Assembly (NCBI GenBank): GCA_011620375.1
Contig: WOZH01000070.1
Span: 1-36,683 of the forward strand
Direction: 5' to 3'
Source: Acholeplasmataceae bacterium
Lineage (GTDB): Bacteria; Bacillota_I; Bacilli_A; Acholeplasmatales; Acholeplasmataceae
Length of the DNA stretch: 36,683 nucleotides
Shown here: piece after piece, positions 25,262 through 34,201 of the stretch
How positions within the stretch are numbered: position 1 is the stretch's first letter
Layout of the letters: each line of letters begins with the position of its first letter
Notes under the pieces: model-generated
What the model saw: only the letters and a program-made list of their open reading frames with translations
The model's database searches: none
Told to the model about the DNA's origin: nothing
Program-made: the position numbers and the translations under genes

Positions 25262-26809
25262 CTAAATCCCACCCTTCTTTCGTTTCTTAATAACACTGAA
25301 CGTGATTAAACCGGCACTAATAGCTAAAATAGAACCGACAATCCATCCAAAATTATCTTTTATGATTTCATTTCGATATGCTTTAAACGCTTTGGAATAA
25401 TAATAATGATCATGACCTAATTTAAAATAATCAACTGCCAGTTTATACTGGCCAGTTCTTAAATAATATTTACCGATTCCGTTATATGCAATTTCATAAT
25501 TTGTATTAAATTTAATGACTTCTTCCCATGAGTTTTTTGCGGCCACAAAATCACCATCTTCATAAAAAGCGACAGCCTGATTAACGGCTTTACCAAACGC
25601 GGATAATTCAAAAACAATTACTTCTCTTGCTTGCTTATCTAAAACTAACAATTCGTCATTTAAATATCCAAGTGATACAACGTTTATCGACAACTTATCA
25701 GATTGTGTGCCTTCTTCTCCATTAATATAAAGTAAATTGCCGTCGGAGTCATAAGTAAATATTCTAGCTCGTTTTGAATCTAAGACCGAATAAATACCAT
25801 TATCTGTAATCGCAATATCAACAAAATGGGAAGGACCATCAACAACATAATTATTGATAGAAGTAACGTATTGAACATCACCTTGTGGCGGAAAATAAGC
25901 GCGTGTTCTTGTTAATACATCAACACCTTTAGGATTGATTAATTGTATCATCCGTTCATTAGATGAAGTTGCACTCGTATCACCAGTATCAGAGGATGCC
26001 GACGCAGTTGCATACATAAAATTGCGATTATCCATGACGATATTTGTATATTCAGTCGGTAAATATCTCGGTAATTTGTTTAGTTGTTCTTCTGTCATAA
26101 ACCATCTTGTAAAAATTTCTGTTGGCGATAATTGAACGGGGTTTACCCCCGTGAACCGATTAAATGAACCATTAGATTCAAGTTCAATAATTCCTTCAAA
26201 TGCATTTCTTGCTACAACATACATTCTGCCTGAAGAATCAACAGTAATCTTTGAAGGTATAAAATCAATTTTATCTTCTTCCTCTTCATCATCCACATCC
26301 GGTTGTTTGAAAGTTGGATCATCTATTTTATCATAGACTGCTAAAACCTTAAAATCATGATTTAGTTTAACGATACGCTTATTACCCGCATCTGCTATAA
26401 AAATACCACTATCACGCACATCAAGCCCTGTAGGAGATAGAAGTTTAAGCGGTATTGCTGTATTTAATGAACCTTCATATGATTGATCAAAATCAAATTG
26501 CATATGATTTTCAATTAAATCAAACTGTTCATCTACAACTATTATATTGCCATTTTGGGTAGTAAATCCTGCTGGCAAGTCAACACGACTAAGTGCTGAA
26601 GAAATGATGTAAATTCGCTGATTATAGACGACTAAATCTTCTGGTGCAGACATCGATGCACCAAGTATTTCAGCATTAAAATAAGTGCGATAATTCATTC
26701 CCGGTGCTGAATAAACAACCTCGTTGTAAAATGAATAATTGTACCTTGTTGAGCCCATAAAAAGCGGTGTTAAAATGATAAGAAGAAGCAAAGTAAACTT
26801 TTTCTTCAC
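25262..26809 (-). CDS. NHL-repeat/TPR protein, extracytoplasmic with C-terminal anchor
   Basis: A 515-residue protein starting at GTG (26807-26809) behind GAGGT, overlapping no other gene. It has a signal peptide (1-~19), a beta-propeller-like NHL region (about 50-400; for example GLDVRDSGIFIADAGNKRIV and KITVDSSGRMYVVARNAF), then a TPR-like helical pair (NQAVAFYEDGDFVAAKNSWE and AYNGIGKYYLRTGQYKLAVD), and finally a membrane segment (about 488-508) with a basic tail KKRKKGGI. The architecture places propeller and TPR outside the cell. It sits 11 bases after permease pair A. No enzyme motif is visible; ligand binding or scaffolding is inferred. Confidence 0.75.
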   Translation of the reverse strand: MKKKFTLLLLIILTPLFMGSTRYNYSFYNEVVYSAPGMNYRTYFNAEILGASMSAPEDLVVYNQRIYIISSALSRVDLPAGFTTQNGNIIVVDEQFDLIENHMQFDFDQSYEGSLNTAIPLKLLSPTGLDVRDSGIFIADAGNKRIVKLNHDFKVLAVYDKIDDPTFKQPDVDDEEEEDKIDFIPSKITVDSSGRMYVVARNAFEGIIELESNGSFNRFTGVNPVQLSPTEIFTRWFMTEEQLNKLPRYLPTEYTNIVMDNRNFMYATASASSDTGDTSATSSNERMIQLINPKGVDVLTRTRAYFPPQGDVQYVTSINNYVVDGPSHFVDIAITDNGIYSVLDSKRARIFTYDSDGNLLYINGEEGTQSDKLSINVVSLGYLNDELLVLDKQAREVIVFELSAFGKAVNQAVAFYEDGDFVAAKNSWEEVIKFNTNYEIAYNGIGKYYLRTGQYKLAVDYFKLGHDHYYYSKAFKAYRNEIIKDNFGWIVGSILAISAGLITFSVIKKRKKGGI

Positions 26810-26819
26810 TGTTGATACC

Positions 26820-27728
26820 TCATTTCATACCAGAATGTGAGAAAGTTTCAACAATACGCGATTGTGAAAAAATAAAGAAAGTAACAGGAACAATCATCAT
26901 GATGAAAGCAGATGCTGCAATCGTACCCGCACGTTCAATCGACCCCTGTGCGATTTGCCTTAAAGCATAAGAAATTGGTTTTAATTCTTCACTAAATATA
27001 AATGTTCCACCATCTGTAAGCCATAGTCTTTGGAATAACAAAATAACAAGTGTTAACCAAGCAGGCTTAACAAGTGGCATAACAATTTGCCAAAAAATAC
27101 GGTATTCTGAGGCGCCATCAATTTTAGCTGATTCGATGAGTTCCATCGGTATACTTTCCATAAATTGTTTCATCAAATAAAGACCAAGTGGTGCTGCTAG
27201 AGCAGGAATAATAATCGCAAATGGTGTATTAATCAAACCAATTCTAGATATAATGATGTAATTTGATGTCGCTGTAACTTGTGGTGCAAACATCAAAGAG
27301 TAAACAATCATAGCAAATAATATACTACTCCCGGGGAACTTATATTTTGCTAATGGATAGGCACACATAGAAGCAATAATTACATGTCCTACAGTACCTA
27401 ATGTAGTAATCATAATCGTGTTGAAAAAATATCTAGAAAAAGGGATCCATGAATTCTCAATTAAGGAAAATAAATCATTAAAATTACCAAGGGTTGGATT
27501 TCGAGGAAAGATTGTTGGTGGAAAAACAAATAATTCATCTAAGGGTTTAAATGCATTAGATGTAACCATAATTAAAGGATATGCGGAGAAAAATCCGAAT
27601 AACAATAAGACAGCAAATAGAGCGATATTACCACCTTTTGACCGATTAATTTTGGGGCGTTTACTATATTTTCTTTTTCTTAAGTAGTTTTTGATAATAT
27701 GATTCACATGAATATGTTTATTGGCCAT
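26820..27728 (-). CDS. Carbohydrate ABC transporter permease, MalG type (pair A)
   Basis: A 302-residue CUT1 permease with a basic N-terminus, six membrane segments and the EAA loop ELIESAKIDGASEYRIFWQI then VMPLVKP. The ATG at 27726-27728 is preferred over the longer open frame because it lies just after the TAA of the partner permease and near AAGGGTCGG. The C-terminus SRIVETFSHSGMK is typical. It pairs with the gene at 27730-28656. The two pairs A and B differ clearly in sequence and are not a recent duplication. Confidence 0.92.
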   Translation of the reverse strand: MANKHIHVNHIIKNYLRKRKYSKRPKINRSKGGNIALFAVLLLFGFFSAYPLIMVTSNAFKPLDELFVFPPTIFPRNPTLGNFNDLFSLIENSWIPFSRYFFNTIMITTLGTVGHVIIASMCAYPLAKYKFPGSSILFAMIVYSLMFAPQVTATSNYIIISRIGLINTPFAIIIPALAAPLGLYLMKQFMESIPMELIESAKIDGASEYRIFWQIVMPLVKPAWLTLVILLFQRLWLTDGGTFIFSEELKPISYALRQIAQGSIERAGTIAASAFIMMIVPVTFFIFSQSRIVETFSHSGMK

Positions 27729-27729
27729 A

Positions 27730-28656
27730 TTATTCACCGACCCTTCGTAAAAATTTACGGACAAGTAAGTTCGCACCTATCATCAGTCCAAATAATAGTG
27801 TAGCAATGGCTGAAGCATACCCTAAGTCCATTCTATTTGCAGAACCCGAATAATCTAATAAATGCGTCACAATGGTATGACCAGCATATTGTACAGATGG
27901 GAATCCCAATAACATTATTGAAACTTGATCAATGGCAAGTGACGATGTAATTTGCATAACGGCACCAAACAGTAATTGTGGTCTCATTGATGGTAAAGTA
28001 ATAAACCATAACTCTTGCCAACGATTTCTAACACCATCAACTGCTCCAGCTTCATAAAGCGTTTTATCAACACTCTGTAAACCTGCGATGAAGGCTAAAA
28101 AGGATACACCAAGTGATAACCATAATTGAACAACAATTAAAATCAACATCATATACTTAGGGTCTTGCAGCCATAAAATTGGACCGTTAATGATACCTAA
28201 TCGCAATAAAATTTGATTCATATAACCTTGTGCATCACCCGAAAAGATAAGCAACCATATCAAGAATGCATTTCCTGATATCGACGGTGCATAAAACACA
28301 AGTGTCATAAAAGCGCGTAGTTTCGGTTGAAGTTCGTTAATTAACCAAGCAAATAAAAACGCTAATAAGTATGAAATGGGTCCTGTAATAACAGCAAGAA
28401 TCAATGTATTCTTTACAGCAATAATAAAGACATCATCATCTAAAAATAACTTTTGATAATTATTTAAACCAATAAATTTGGGTGTTTGTAACATATTAAA
28501 ATTGGTAAAAGAAATACCGATTGACATAAACACTGGAATTACAGTAAATACGAAGAATAAAATGACAAAAGGTGCCATTAATAGATAATGATGTTTATGT
28601 TGTTTGACTTCGTGCCAAAGGAGTTGGCGCTTTGTCATTAAATGTTTCGCAGTCAT
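27730..28656 (-). CDS. Carbohydrate ABC transporter permease, MalF type (pair A)
   Basis: The 308-residue permease subunit has membrane segments beginning at YLLMAPFVILFFVFTVIPVF and the EAA loop LYEAGAVDGVRNRWQELWFI then TLPSMRP. Start ATG (28654-28656) chosen for AAGGTGG 6 bases upstream; the open frame continues into the preceding gene. It lies 10 bases after the fused binding protein, which is probably its cognate receptor. In family terms, substrate is delivered by the binding protein and energy by a shared MsmX/MalK-type ATPase encoded elsewhere. Confidence 0.9.
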   Translation of the reverse strand: MTAKHLMTKRQLLWHEVKQHKHHYLLMAPFVILFFVFTVIPVFMSIGISFTNFNMLQTPKFIGLNNYQKLFLDDDVFIIAVKNTLILAVITGPISYLLAFLFAWLINELQPKLRAFMTLVFYAPSISGNAFLIWLLIFSGDAQGYMNQILLRLGIINGPILWLQDPKYMMLILIVVQLWLSLGVSFLAFIAGLQSVDKTLYEAGAVDGVRNRWQELWFITLPSMRPQLLFGAVMQITSSLAIDQVSIMLLGFPSVQYAGHTIVTHLLDYSGSANRMDLGYASAIATLLFGLMIGANLLVRKFLRRVGE

Positions 28657-28666
28657 AAGCGCCACC

Positions 28667-31561
28667 TTAATCCAGACCAAGTTCGCGACGTTTGGTCGCA
28701 ATCTCGGCATTTATAATTTCTACATAATCAAAGAGTGTTTCTTTAGGATTAGAGCGATCATTATATACTTTTCTAAACGCATTATCTAAATGTCTCCCTG
28801 TCATATATGATCCTGCAACTTGAGGAATACCTCTTGTCCACTCCCACTGTTCCAGTAACTTTGTATATTCACTAACTGTCCAAGGTAATTGTGATAAAGC
28901 ATTAACATTAGCAGTTGGATACCGTGCAGCAGCACCTAATATACCTTCCATTTCTCTACCAAAACGAACTTGCGTATCTGTACTCGTCCACCATTTTAAG
29001 TACTCCCAAGCGGCTTCTTTTTTATCTGACTGTTCAAGAATCATCACACCTGTTCCTGTTGATACCGTGTCTTTTCTTAAAACTCCATCATTCATGGTAC
29101 CAGGAACGGAAACCATTTCCCACTTTCCTCTTATTTCTGGCGCAAAAACAGCAAATGTATTATATAGATTATAATAAGTGATTCCGATTGGCATTTGTCC
29201 ACTTCTAAATCGTGTAGGAAAAACCGATTGAACAGGAAATGAGTAATCAGTATAAAATTGTGTCCAACGCTCAAATACTGACGGTCCATTCCCTTCATTA
29301 AAACCAACTTCCCGATCTCCATTTAAATAGAACTCACCATCATTTTGATAAAACATGGTTGAAAAAATAGGATTAGGTGGAAGGTTTATAACCGCTCCTT
29401 GCGTCAGGGGAATAGGGAGGTAAAATTCAAGACTATATTTTTGTAGTGATGGAATGAGTTCAATGACTTCATCCCATGTGTTAGGTATGTTTAAATTGAG
29501 TTCTTCAAAAATATCTGTGCGATAAAACATCATCAAAAATATTTGAGTTTCTGGTAATGCGTATACCCCATCATTAAATCTATAAGGGACTAGTCCACTA
29601 TCCATAAATCTAGACGCCACACTATCATAATCATCAAATTGTCTTAGATCATAAGATGCCCCACGCATTGCGTAGTTAACAGGTGTAATTTGATCCACAT
29701 TCATTGCGACATCTGGGCCTCTGCCAGCCATTGTTGCCGGCAAAAGTGCAGCCCCAACCAATTTTAGATCAACCTGTATACCTGAACGAGAAGTAAATTC
29801 CTCATCAATTAATTTACGCATAATATTTGCTTGATCTTTGCCCGCTGTAATCCACACTTCAATGGTTTCTATTGTTTCACCAGTATCTTGACGGCCAATG
29901 GCAGAATAATCGATAGTAAACGTAGCGAAAAAGGCACGTGCTGAAAACCAAACACGTTCAAAAAATGTTTCTTTATTTCTTGGAAGTTCGCTCCCCTCCG
30001 CATGCACTGCAATATAATCGAGTTCAATTGGTTGTTCCGATAGAAGAATGACAAGCGTACCCAGTGATGATATATTGTTGTTATATATCGAAAGGCTTCG
30101 ATGAATTTGTCTCGGTTCGTTTAGGAAACGATTAAGGAGTTGAATCATCGTGTCAATAATACCTGTTTTTTCAGATTTTGAACCTGAAATAGCAATCATT
30201 TCATCTTTGAGAAGAGATAACTCATCTCTACCTCTTTGTATCCGTTCAAGTAGATCAGGAATACGTGTTATTAAGTCATAATCACGATAAACATCCGGTT
30301 CAGGGCCAGTGAAAATAATGATTTCACGATATATTTTTTGAAAATTAGAGATAATGTTTTGTAACTCTGAAATTAAAGGACCATAGGCACCCAGTGATGC
30401 TTCCATCGTGATTGTATGTGTCCCTTTCGTCAAATAGAACAAGAAAGCTTTGTCTTCATCCCCCAACGTTTGAATACGCCAAGATGCATCTTGCTTGAAT
30501 TGAAAATTTTTCATTTCTGCAAATGGTAATTGACCATCGATATATATGTTTCTTGACACAGTCATTCCACTGGCAATATTCTGTTTAACACGTAACGAAA
30601 TTTCATGTAATCCAGTTGATTCAACATCAAAAGTCCAAGTCATTGTATCTCCGGGAATATTCCAGTTTGGACCACCTATCGTATTGAGTTTAATTAATGA
30701 AGGCGATGATGGTATTGTCGCCGAACTAGTACGGTCATTAATGGGGTATAAGGTTGGCGATGTTGTCATTTTTGGTGTCTCAGCTTGGATAATTGTATTT
30801 GCAAATTGTGCTTTTTGATAACCATTTAATGCGTATATTTGTAATACTTCATCATATGTAGGTATATCAATTTTACTCATTATTTGAATGTTGTCAATGA
30901 GTAGAGGTTCACGAATACTTTCGAAACGAATCGTATTAATGCCTAACTCAAAATGAAAAAAATATGGCTCATTCACGTACCCAACTGCATCTTTAACATA
31001 AGATGAGGTCCATTTTGGTGTTTCAATTTGTGACGGCCTAATGTCATTGCCCCTGATATCTTGAGTAATATGACCATCATTACCCCATATGCGGTGAAAT
31101 ATGACATTATTTGCACCATTAAACGGCGTTACACCATTAATTAATATTTTTCTTTCGATATTAGAAGAATTTCCTTCATACGGAAAATAATTAACAATGA
31201 TTTGATAAAATCCTGCGGTTTGAATATCAACTTCCCATTCAACGAAACCGGTTGATTCCGTTAATAATACTTGATTGACCTGCTCATAAGAAGAAAACAC
31301 TTGTGTATCGCTATCATTTATGCGATCAACACCTCTTACTGTATAAACTTCTCCTGTAGGAAAGATTGCTGGGTAAGAGGCAAGATATGCATAATAATCT
31401 GCTACAGAGTTCTCAGCTGATGTTGAGATAGTTGATGTAACATATGGCTCAGTATTATAGTTTAAATGATCATTTTCTAAACTCAAGAGCGTTGCATCTA
31501 CTATAGAGTAAATGACAATCAGTGATAAAAGTGATAAAACAATGATTAAACTCTTTTTCAA
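28667..31561 (-). CDS. Substrate-binding protein fused to carbohydrate-binding-like domains
   Basis: The 964-residue protein starts at TTG (31559-31561) six bases after AGGAGG. After an N-terminal hydrophobic segment (about 4-24, no lipobox Cys) come two beta-sandwich regions resembling CBM6/35-like domains (about 70-230 and 255-397). Both have TAGFYQIIVNYFP- or STGLHEISLRVK-like strands and INGVTPF/IDGQLPF turns. A mostly helical linker (395-545) leads to a family-1 extracellular solute-binding domain (about 565-960: EVWITAGKDQANIMRKLIDE, GRGPDVAMNV, IPNTWDEVIELIP). It is a membrane-tethered receptor with extra glycan-binding surface. The final substrate is inferred. It is encoded directly before permease pair A. 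Confidence 0.85.
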   Translation of the reverse strand: MKKSLIIVLSLLSLIVIYSIVDATLLSLENDHLNYNTEPYVTSTISTSAENSVADYYAYLASYPAIFPTGEVYTVRGVDRINDSDTQVFSSYEQVNQVLLTESTGFVEWEVDIQTAGFYQIIVNYFPYEGNSSNIERKILINGVTPFNGANNVIFHRIWGNDGHITQDIRGNDIRPSQIETPKWTSSYVKDAVGYVNEPYFFHFELGINTIRFESIREPLLIDNIQIMSKIDIPTYDEVLQIYALNGYQKAQFANTIIQAETPKMTTSPTLYPINDRTSSATIPSSPSLIKLNTIGGPNWNIPGDTMTWTFDVESTGLHEISLRVKQNIASGMTVSRNIYIDGQLPFAEMKNFQFKQDASWRIQTLGDEDKAFLFYLTKGTHTITMEASLGAYGPLISELQNIISNFQKIYREIIIFTGPEPDVYRDYDLITRIPDLLERIQRGRDELSLLKDEMIAISGSKSEKTGIIDTMIQLLNRFLNEPRQIHRSLSIYNNNISSLGTLVILLSEQPIELDYIAVHAEGSELPRNKETFFERVWFSARAFFATFTIDYSAIGRQDTGETIETIEVWITAGKDQANIMRKLIDEEFTSRSGIQVDLKLVGAALLPATMAGRGPDVAMNVDQITPVNYAMRGASYDLRQFDDYDSVASRFMDSGLVPYRFNDGVYALPETQIFLMMFYRTDIFEELNLNIPNTWDEVIELIPSLQKYSLEFYLPIPLTQGAVINLPPNPIFSTMFYQNDGEFYLNGDREVGFNEGNGPSVFERWTQFYTDYSFPVQSVFPTRFRSGQMPIGITYYNLYNTFAVFAPEIRGKWEMVSVPGTMNDGVLRKDTVSTGTGVMILEQSDKKEAAWEYLKWWTSTDTQVRFGREMEGILGAAARYPTANVNALSQLPWTVSEYTKLLEQWEWTRGIPQVAGSYMTGRHLDNAFRKVYNDRSNPKETLFDYVEIINAEIATKRRELGLD

Positions 31562-31601
31562 TGTAGACCTCCTGATGCAATAAGATGCAATAATGGGATG
31601 G

Positions 31602-31628
31602 ATACCCTCCTGCTCGTCAGGAGGGTAT
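31602..31628 (-). promoter_or_regulatory. Strong intercistronic stem-loop
   Basis: A perfect 11-bp stem (ATACCCTCCTG, 5-base loop, CAGGAGGGTAT) lies between the two binding-protein genes. No U-run follows on the minus strand (CCATCCC), so it is unlike a full terminator and is better read as a mRNA-processing or 3'-protecting hairpin. Just beyond it is a tandem 10-base direct repeat GATGCAATAA x2 (31574-31593). Confidence 0.6.
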
Positions 31629-31647
31629 TCTCATTAAATGTAAATCA

Positions 31648-33939
31648 TTAATTTCCGAGATAATCGGCTAGTGCGTTGACATAGGAATCTCTAATGGCAT
31701 TTACTCTAGTTCGATATGAACCATCTCTGATACCAGCAGCAATTTCAGTATTCCAACTACCAACTGTAAATCTACTAATACCAATCGCACCAATTAAATC
31801 CAGATAAACATTATCATATACTGACATATAAGCTTCAACATATATTTCTTTATCGAAACGTTGTAAAAGCGTTAATTCAAATTCTTCATAAAAGGTTAGT
31901 TGATTTGGATTACTTAATTGTTGTAGTGCATTCCATGCTTGGAAAACTAGCGATTCTTTTTCAGCGCCCATATTAGAAGCTAATGAATAAAGGGCAACAC
32001 CCGATAGCGGGCTTCTATATTCACCTGTATATGTATCGCTAACAGGAAATGGTACCCATCCAAGTTCAAATGGAATTGTTCCCCAACGATTATCAGCATT
32101 AATAAACCATAATTGACCTGGATGTACGGCAACTTTACCGCTCTGCCAATCTTGTGAACCTTGATCATATGCACCATTTGGTTCAAATAAACCAGCTGTC
32201 CATAAATCAGCTAAATAAGCATACGAGTCTAAAGCCGCTTGTTGTGCAAAAGCAACTGTATTTGTCCTCGAGTTAATCAAACTACCACCATTAAGTGGAA
32301 CCATTTGTTCTGCCCAAACTGCTAGATTACCACCTAGTGCATACCAACCGTCTCCGTTTGGGGTAAGCGCAGTTTGTACACTCGTAGCCCAAGTTTCAAA
32401 TGTTGACCAATTCCAGTTACCATCCAAATACATCTGTGTCGGGTTTGCAACGCCAAGATCAGCAACTAAATCCGCATTATAGTATAAGCCTGTATCAACA
32501 GTTAATACACCTGGCATGAAACCATAAGGTTCTCCTTGGAACGATCCCATTTCGATATAACTATCATCTAATTCTTGCCCAAATGTGTCGAGATAAGGTT
32601 CAATGGTCGTTATCGCACCTGCATTTGATAATTGACTTAACCAATCTGAAGTTACCCAATATATTTCAGCGCGATGATTATCTGCAGTTGACCAGTTAAT
32701 AATTGAAGAGACACGCGCTGGTCCCCAGGCAGCTTCGGGAGGATATGGTATATATCGAATATCGACATTTAACATTTGTTCTACATACAATTCTTGTGCT
32801 TGTCGTTCTTCTTGTTTATCTCCTGTATAACCAGAATCAAAAGGATCAACTTCATATGGTGCACCATGCATAATTCGAATCACAGTTGGTTCACCGGCAG
32901 CTTGTGTAATTGTGATAGTTCTATGCTTAACAGTATCATTACCATCTGAACCGGTAACTGTGTAAGTTAAAATGTAATTACCTGGCACATTTGTGTTAAC
33001 CGCACCAGATATAGAAATCGTAGATGTTAAATCACCTGTAACTGAATCAGTAGCAGTGACACCTTCTAAAGGATTAAATGCTGTACCTGCAGCAATTATA
33101 ACATTAGAGATACCACTAAATGAAGCTGTGTTAGCAACACCAAGCACTACTACTGTGCGGTTACCATATGCGGTTTCAGTGTCAGAACCAATAACTGTAT
33201 AAACTAAATAATAAGTGCCCGGTACGCTTGTTTCAACATAACCATCCACGATGATACTACTTGTTAAATCACCAGATAACTCATCTACTGCTGTTACACC
33301 ACTCATTGGGTCAAATGCTTGATCTTTTTCAATTTCAAGATAATCAGGATTGACAGTAATTGATGCACTTACGATTGGTGCAGCAACGATAATGCGCCGA
33401 TTAATAGATACTTCTAAGCCATCTGAACCCGTGACAACATAGGTGATGAGATAAACACCAGGCACTTCGTTTGTAAACTCAGGTGTTGATGTATAACTAA
33501 TAGTACTCGTTAAATCACCAGATACTGAATCAACTGCCGTTACACCTTCCATGAGATCAATGGTATCATTGAGCTCAATGGTCGTATCACCTTCTGGAAT
33601 TGTAAATGAAGCCGTTTTAGGAATTTCTACAACGGTAACAATACGTGTAACAGTAACTTCGACATCATTGCTGCCAGTGACTTTGTATATCAGTGTGTAT
33701 TCACCTAATATTTGAGTATTAACTGCGCCAGAGACCGTGATTCTATTGGTTATATCACCATCAACTTCATCAATTGCTGTTACACCATCCATTGGATTAA
33801 AATCATCAGACAATTCGCTTTGATAGATTGTCACATCATCCGCGCCTGAAATCACAGCATCTGGAACAGCTTTGGAGCCACATGCTACCAGTACTAGCCC
33901 TAAAATCAGCATCAATAAAAAGTTTATGGTTTTTTTCAT
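31648..33939 (-). CDS. Lipoprotein substrate-binding protein with four Ig-like repeats
   Basis: The 763-residue protein has a lipoprotein signal with lipobox LVAC (C20). Four tandem DUF5011-type Ig-like repeats follow at about 28-107, 110-188, 193-267 and 273-346, each with a GVTA-x-D core followed by GD(I/L)T and ending in YT(V)(T)GSD-like strands. A family-1 solute-binding domain occupies about 352-763 (IRIMHGAPYEVDPF, AEIYWVTSDWL, NWSTFETWAT and later tryptophan-rich segments). The repeats would lift the receptor away from the membrane. It is the first gene of the large operon, behind the promoter/operator at 33985-34023 and ribosome site AAGGAAGG, and is followed by a stable stem-loop. 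Confidence 0.88.
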   Translation of the reverse strand: MKKTINFLLMLILGLVLVACGSKAVPDAVISGADDVTIYQSELSDDFNPMDGVTAIDEVDGDITNRITVSGAVNTQILGEYTLIYKVTGSNDVEVTVTRIVTVVEIPKTASFTIPEGDTTIELNDTIDLMEGVTAVDSVSGDLTSTISYTSTPEFTNEVPGVYLITYVVTGSDGLEVSINRRIIVAAPIVSASITVNPDYLEIEKDQAFDPMSGVTAVDELSGDLTSSIIVDGYVETSVPGTYYLVYTVIGSDTETAYGNRTVVVLGVANTASFSGISNVIIAAGTAFNPLEGVTATDSVTGDLTSTISISGAVNTNVPGNYILTYTVTGSDGNDTVKHRTITITQAAGEPTVIRIMHGAPYEVDPFDSGYTGDKQEERQAQELYVEQMLNVDIRYIPYPPEAAWGPARVSSIINWSTADNHRAEIYWVTSDWLSQLSNAGAITTIEPYLDTFGQELDDSYIEMGSFQGEPYGFMPGVLTVDTGLYYNADLVADLGVANPTQMYLDGNWNWSTFETWATSVQTALTPNGDGWYALGGNLAVWAEQMVPLNGGSLINSRTNTVAFAQQAALDSYAYLADLWTAGLFEPNGAYDQGSQDWQSGKVAVHPGQLWFINADNRWGTIPFELGWVPFPVSDTYTGEYRSPLSGVALYSLASNMGAEKESLVFQAWNALQQLSNPNQLTFYEEFELTLLQRFDKEIYVEAYMSVYDNVYLDLIGAIGISRFTVGSWNTEIAAGIRDGSYRTRVNAIRDSYVNALADYLGN

Positions 33940-33984
33940 AATTTTAGCCTTCCTTTACGATTATTTTCGTATTTTATATTACTA

Positions 33985-34023
33985 TTATACAATGAAATGT
34001 ATACGTTATCACACAGTGATAAG
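33985..34023 (-). promoter_or_regulatory. Promoter with perfect palindromic operator of the salvage operon
   Basis: A minus-strand -10 TATAAT (33985-33990) lies 17 bases from a weak -35, GTGATA (34008-34013). The -35 is inside a perfect palindrome TTATCAC-ACA-GTGATAA (34007-34023, 7-bp arms, 3-base spacer). A protein bound there would block RNA polymerase, so negative control is likely. The regulator is not encoded in the window and I do not recognise the motif. Confidence 0.65.
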
Positions 34024-34114
34024 GCTTTTTTCACACTTAAAAAAATACTTTCAGTTATATGACTACTATTTATATGAATTTAATTGATTTTTGTTCTTTT
34101 TTATAAATTAAAGA

Positions 34115-34151
34115 ATCAAAAGTCTGACACCATTTGCATCAGACTTTTGAT
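34115..34151 (-). terminator. Terminator of the surface-protein gene
   Basis: A perfect 13-bp stem (ATCAAAAGTCTGA with TCAGACTTTTGAT, 11-base loop) lies ~50 bases after the stop of the surface protein. The U-rich part is within the stem and is followed on the minus strand by TCTTTAATTT. It may work in both directions and separates this gene from the salvage operon. Confidence 0.65.
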
Positions 34152-34201
34152 TATTAAATGTTTAAATATTTAAATGACGCTTTTTTATGATCAATTAATG
34201 A

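Noticed and set aside
32880-33860. CRISPR-like or simple DNA repeat
   Set aside because: The repetition is four diverged Ig-like protein repeats inside one reading frame, not direct DNA repeats with spacers.
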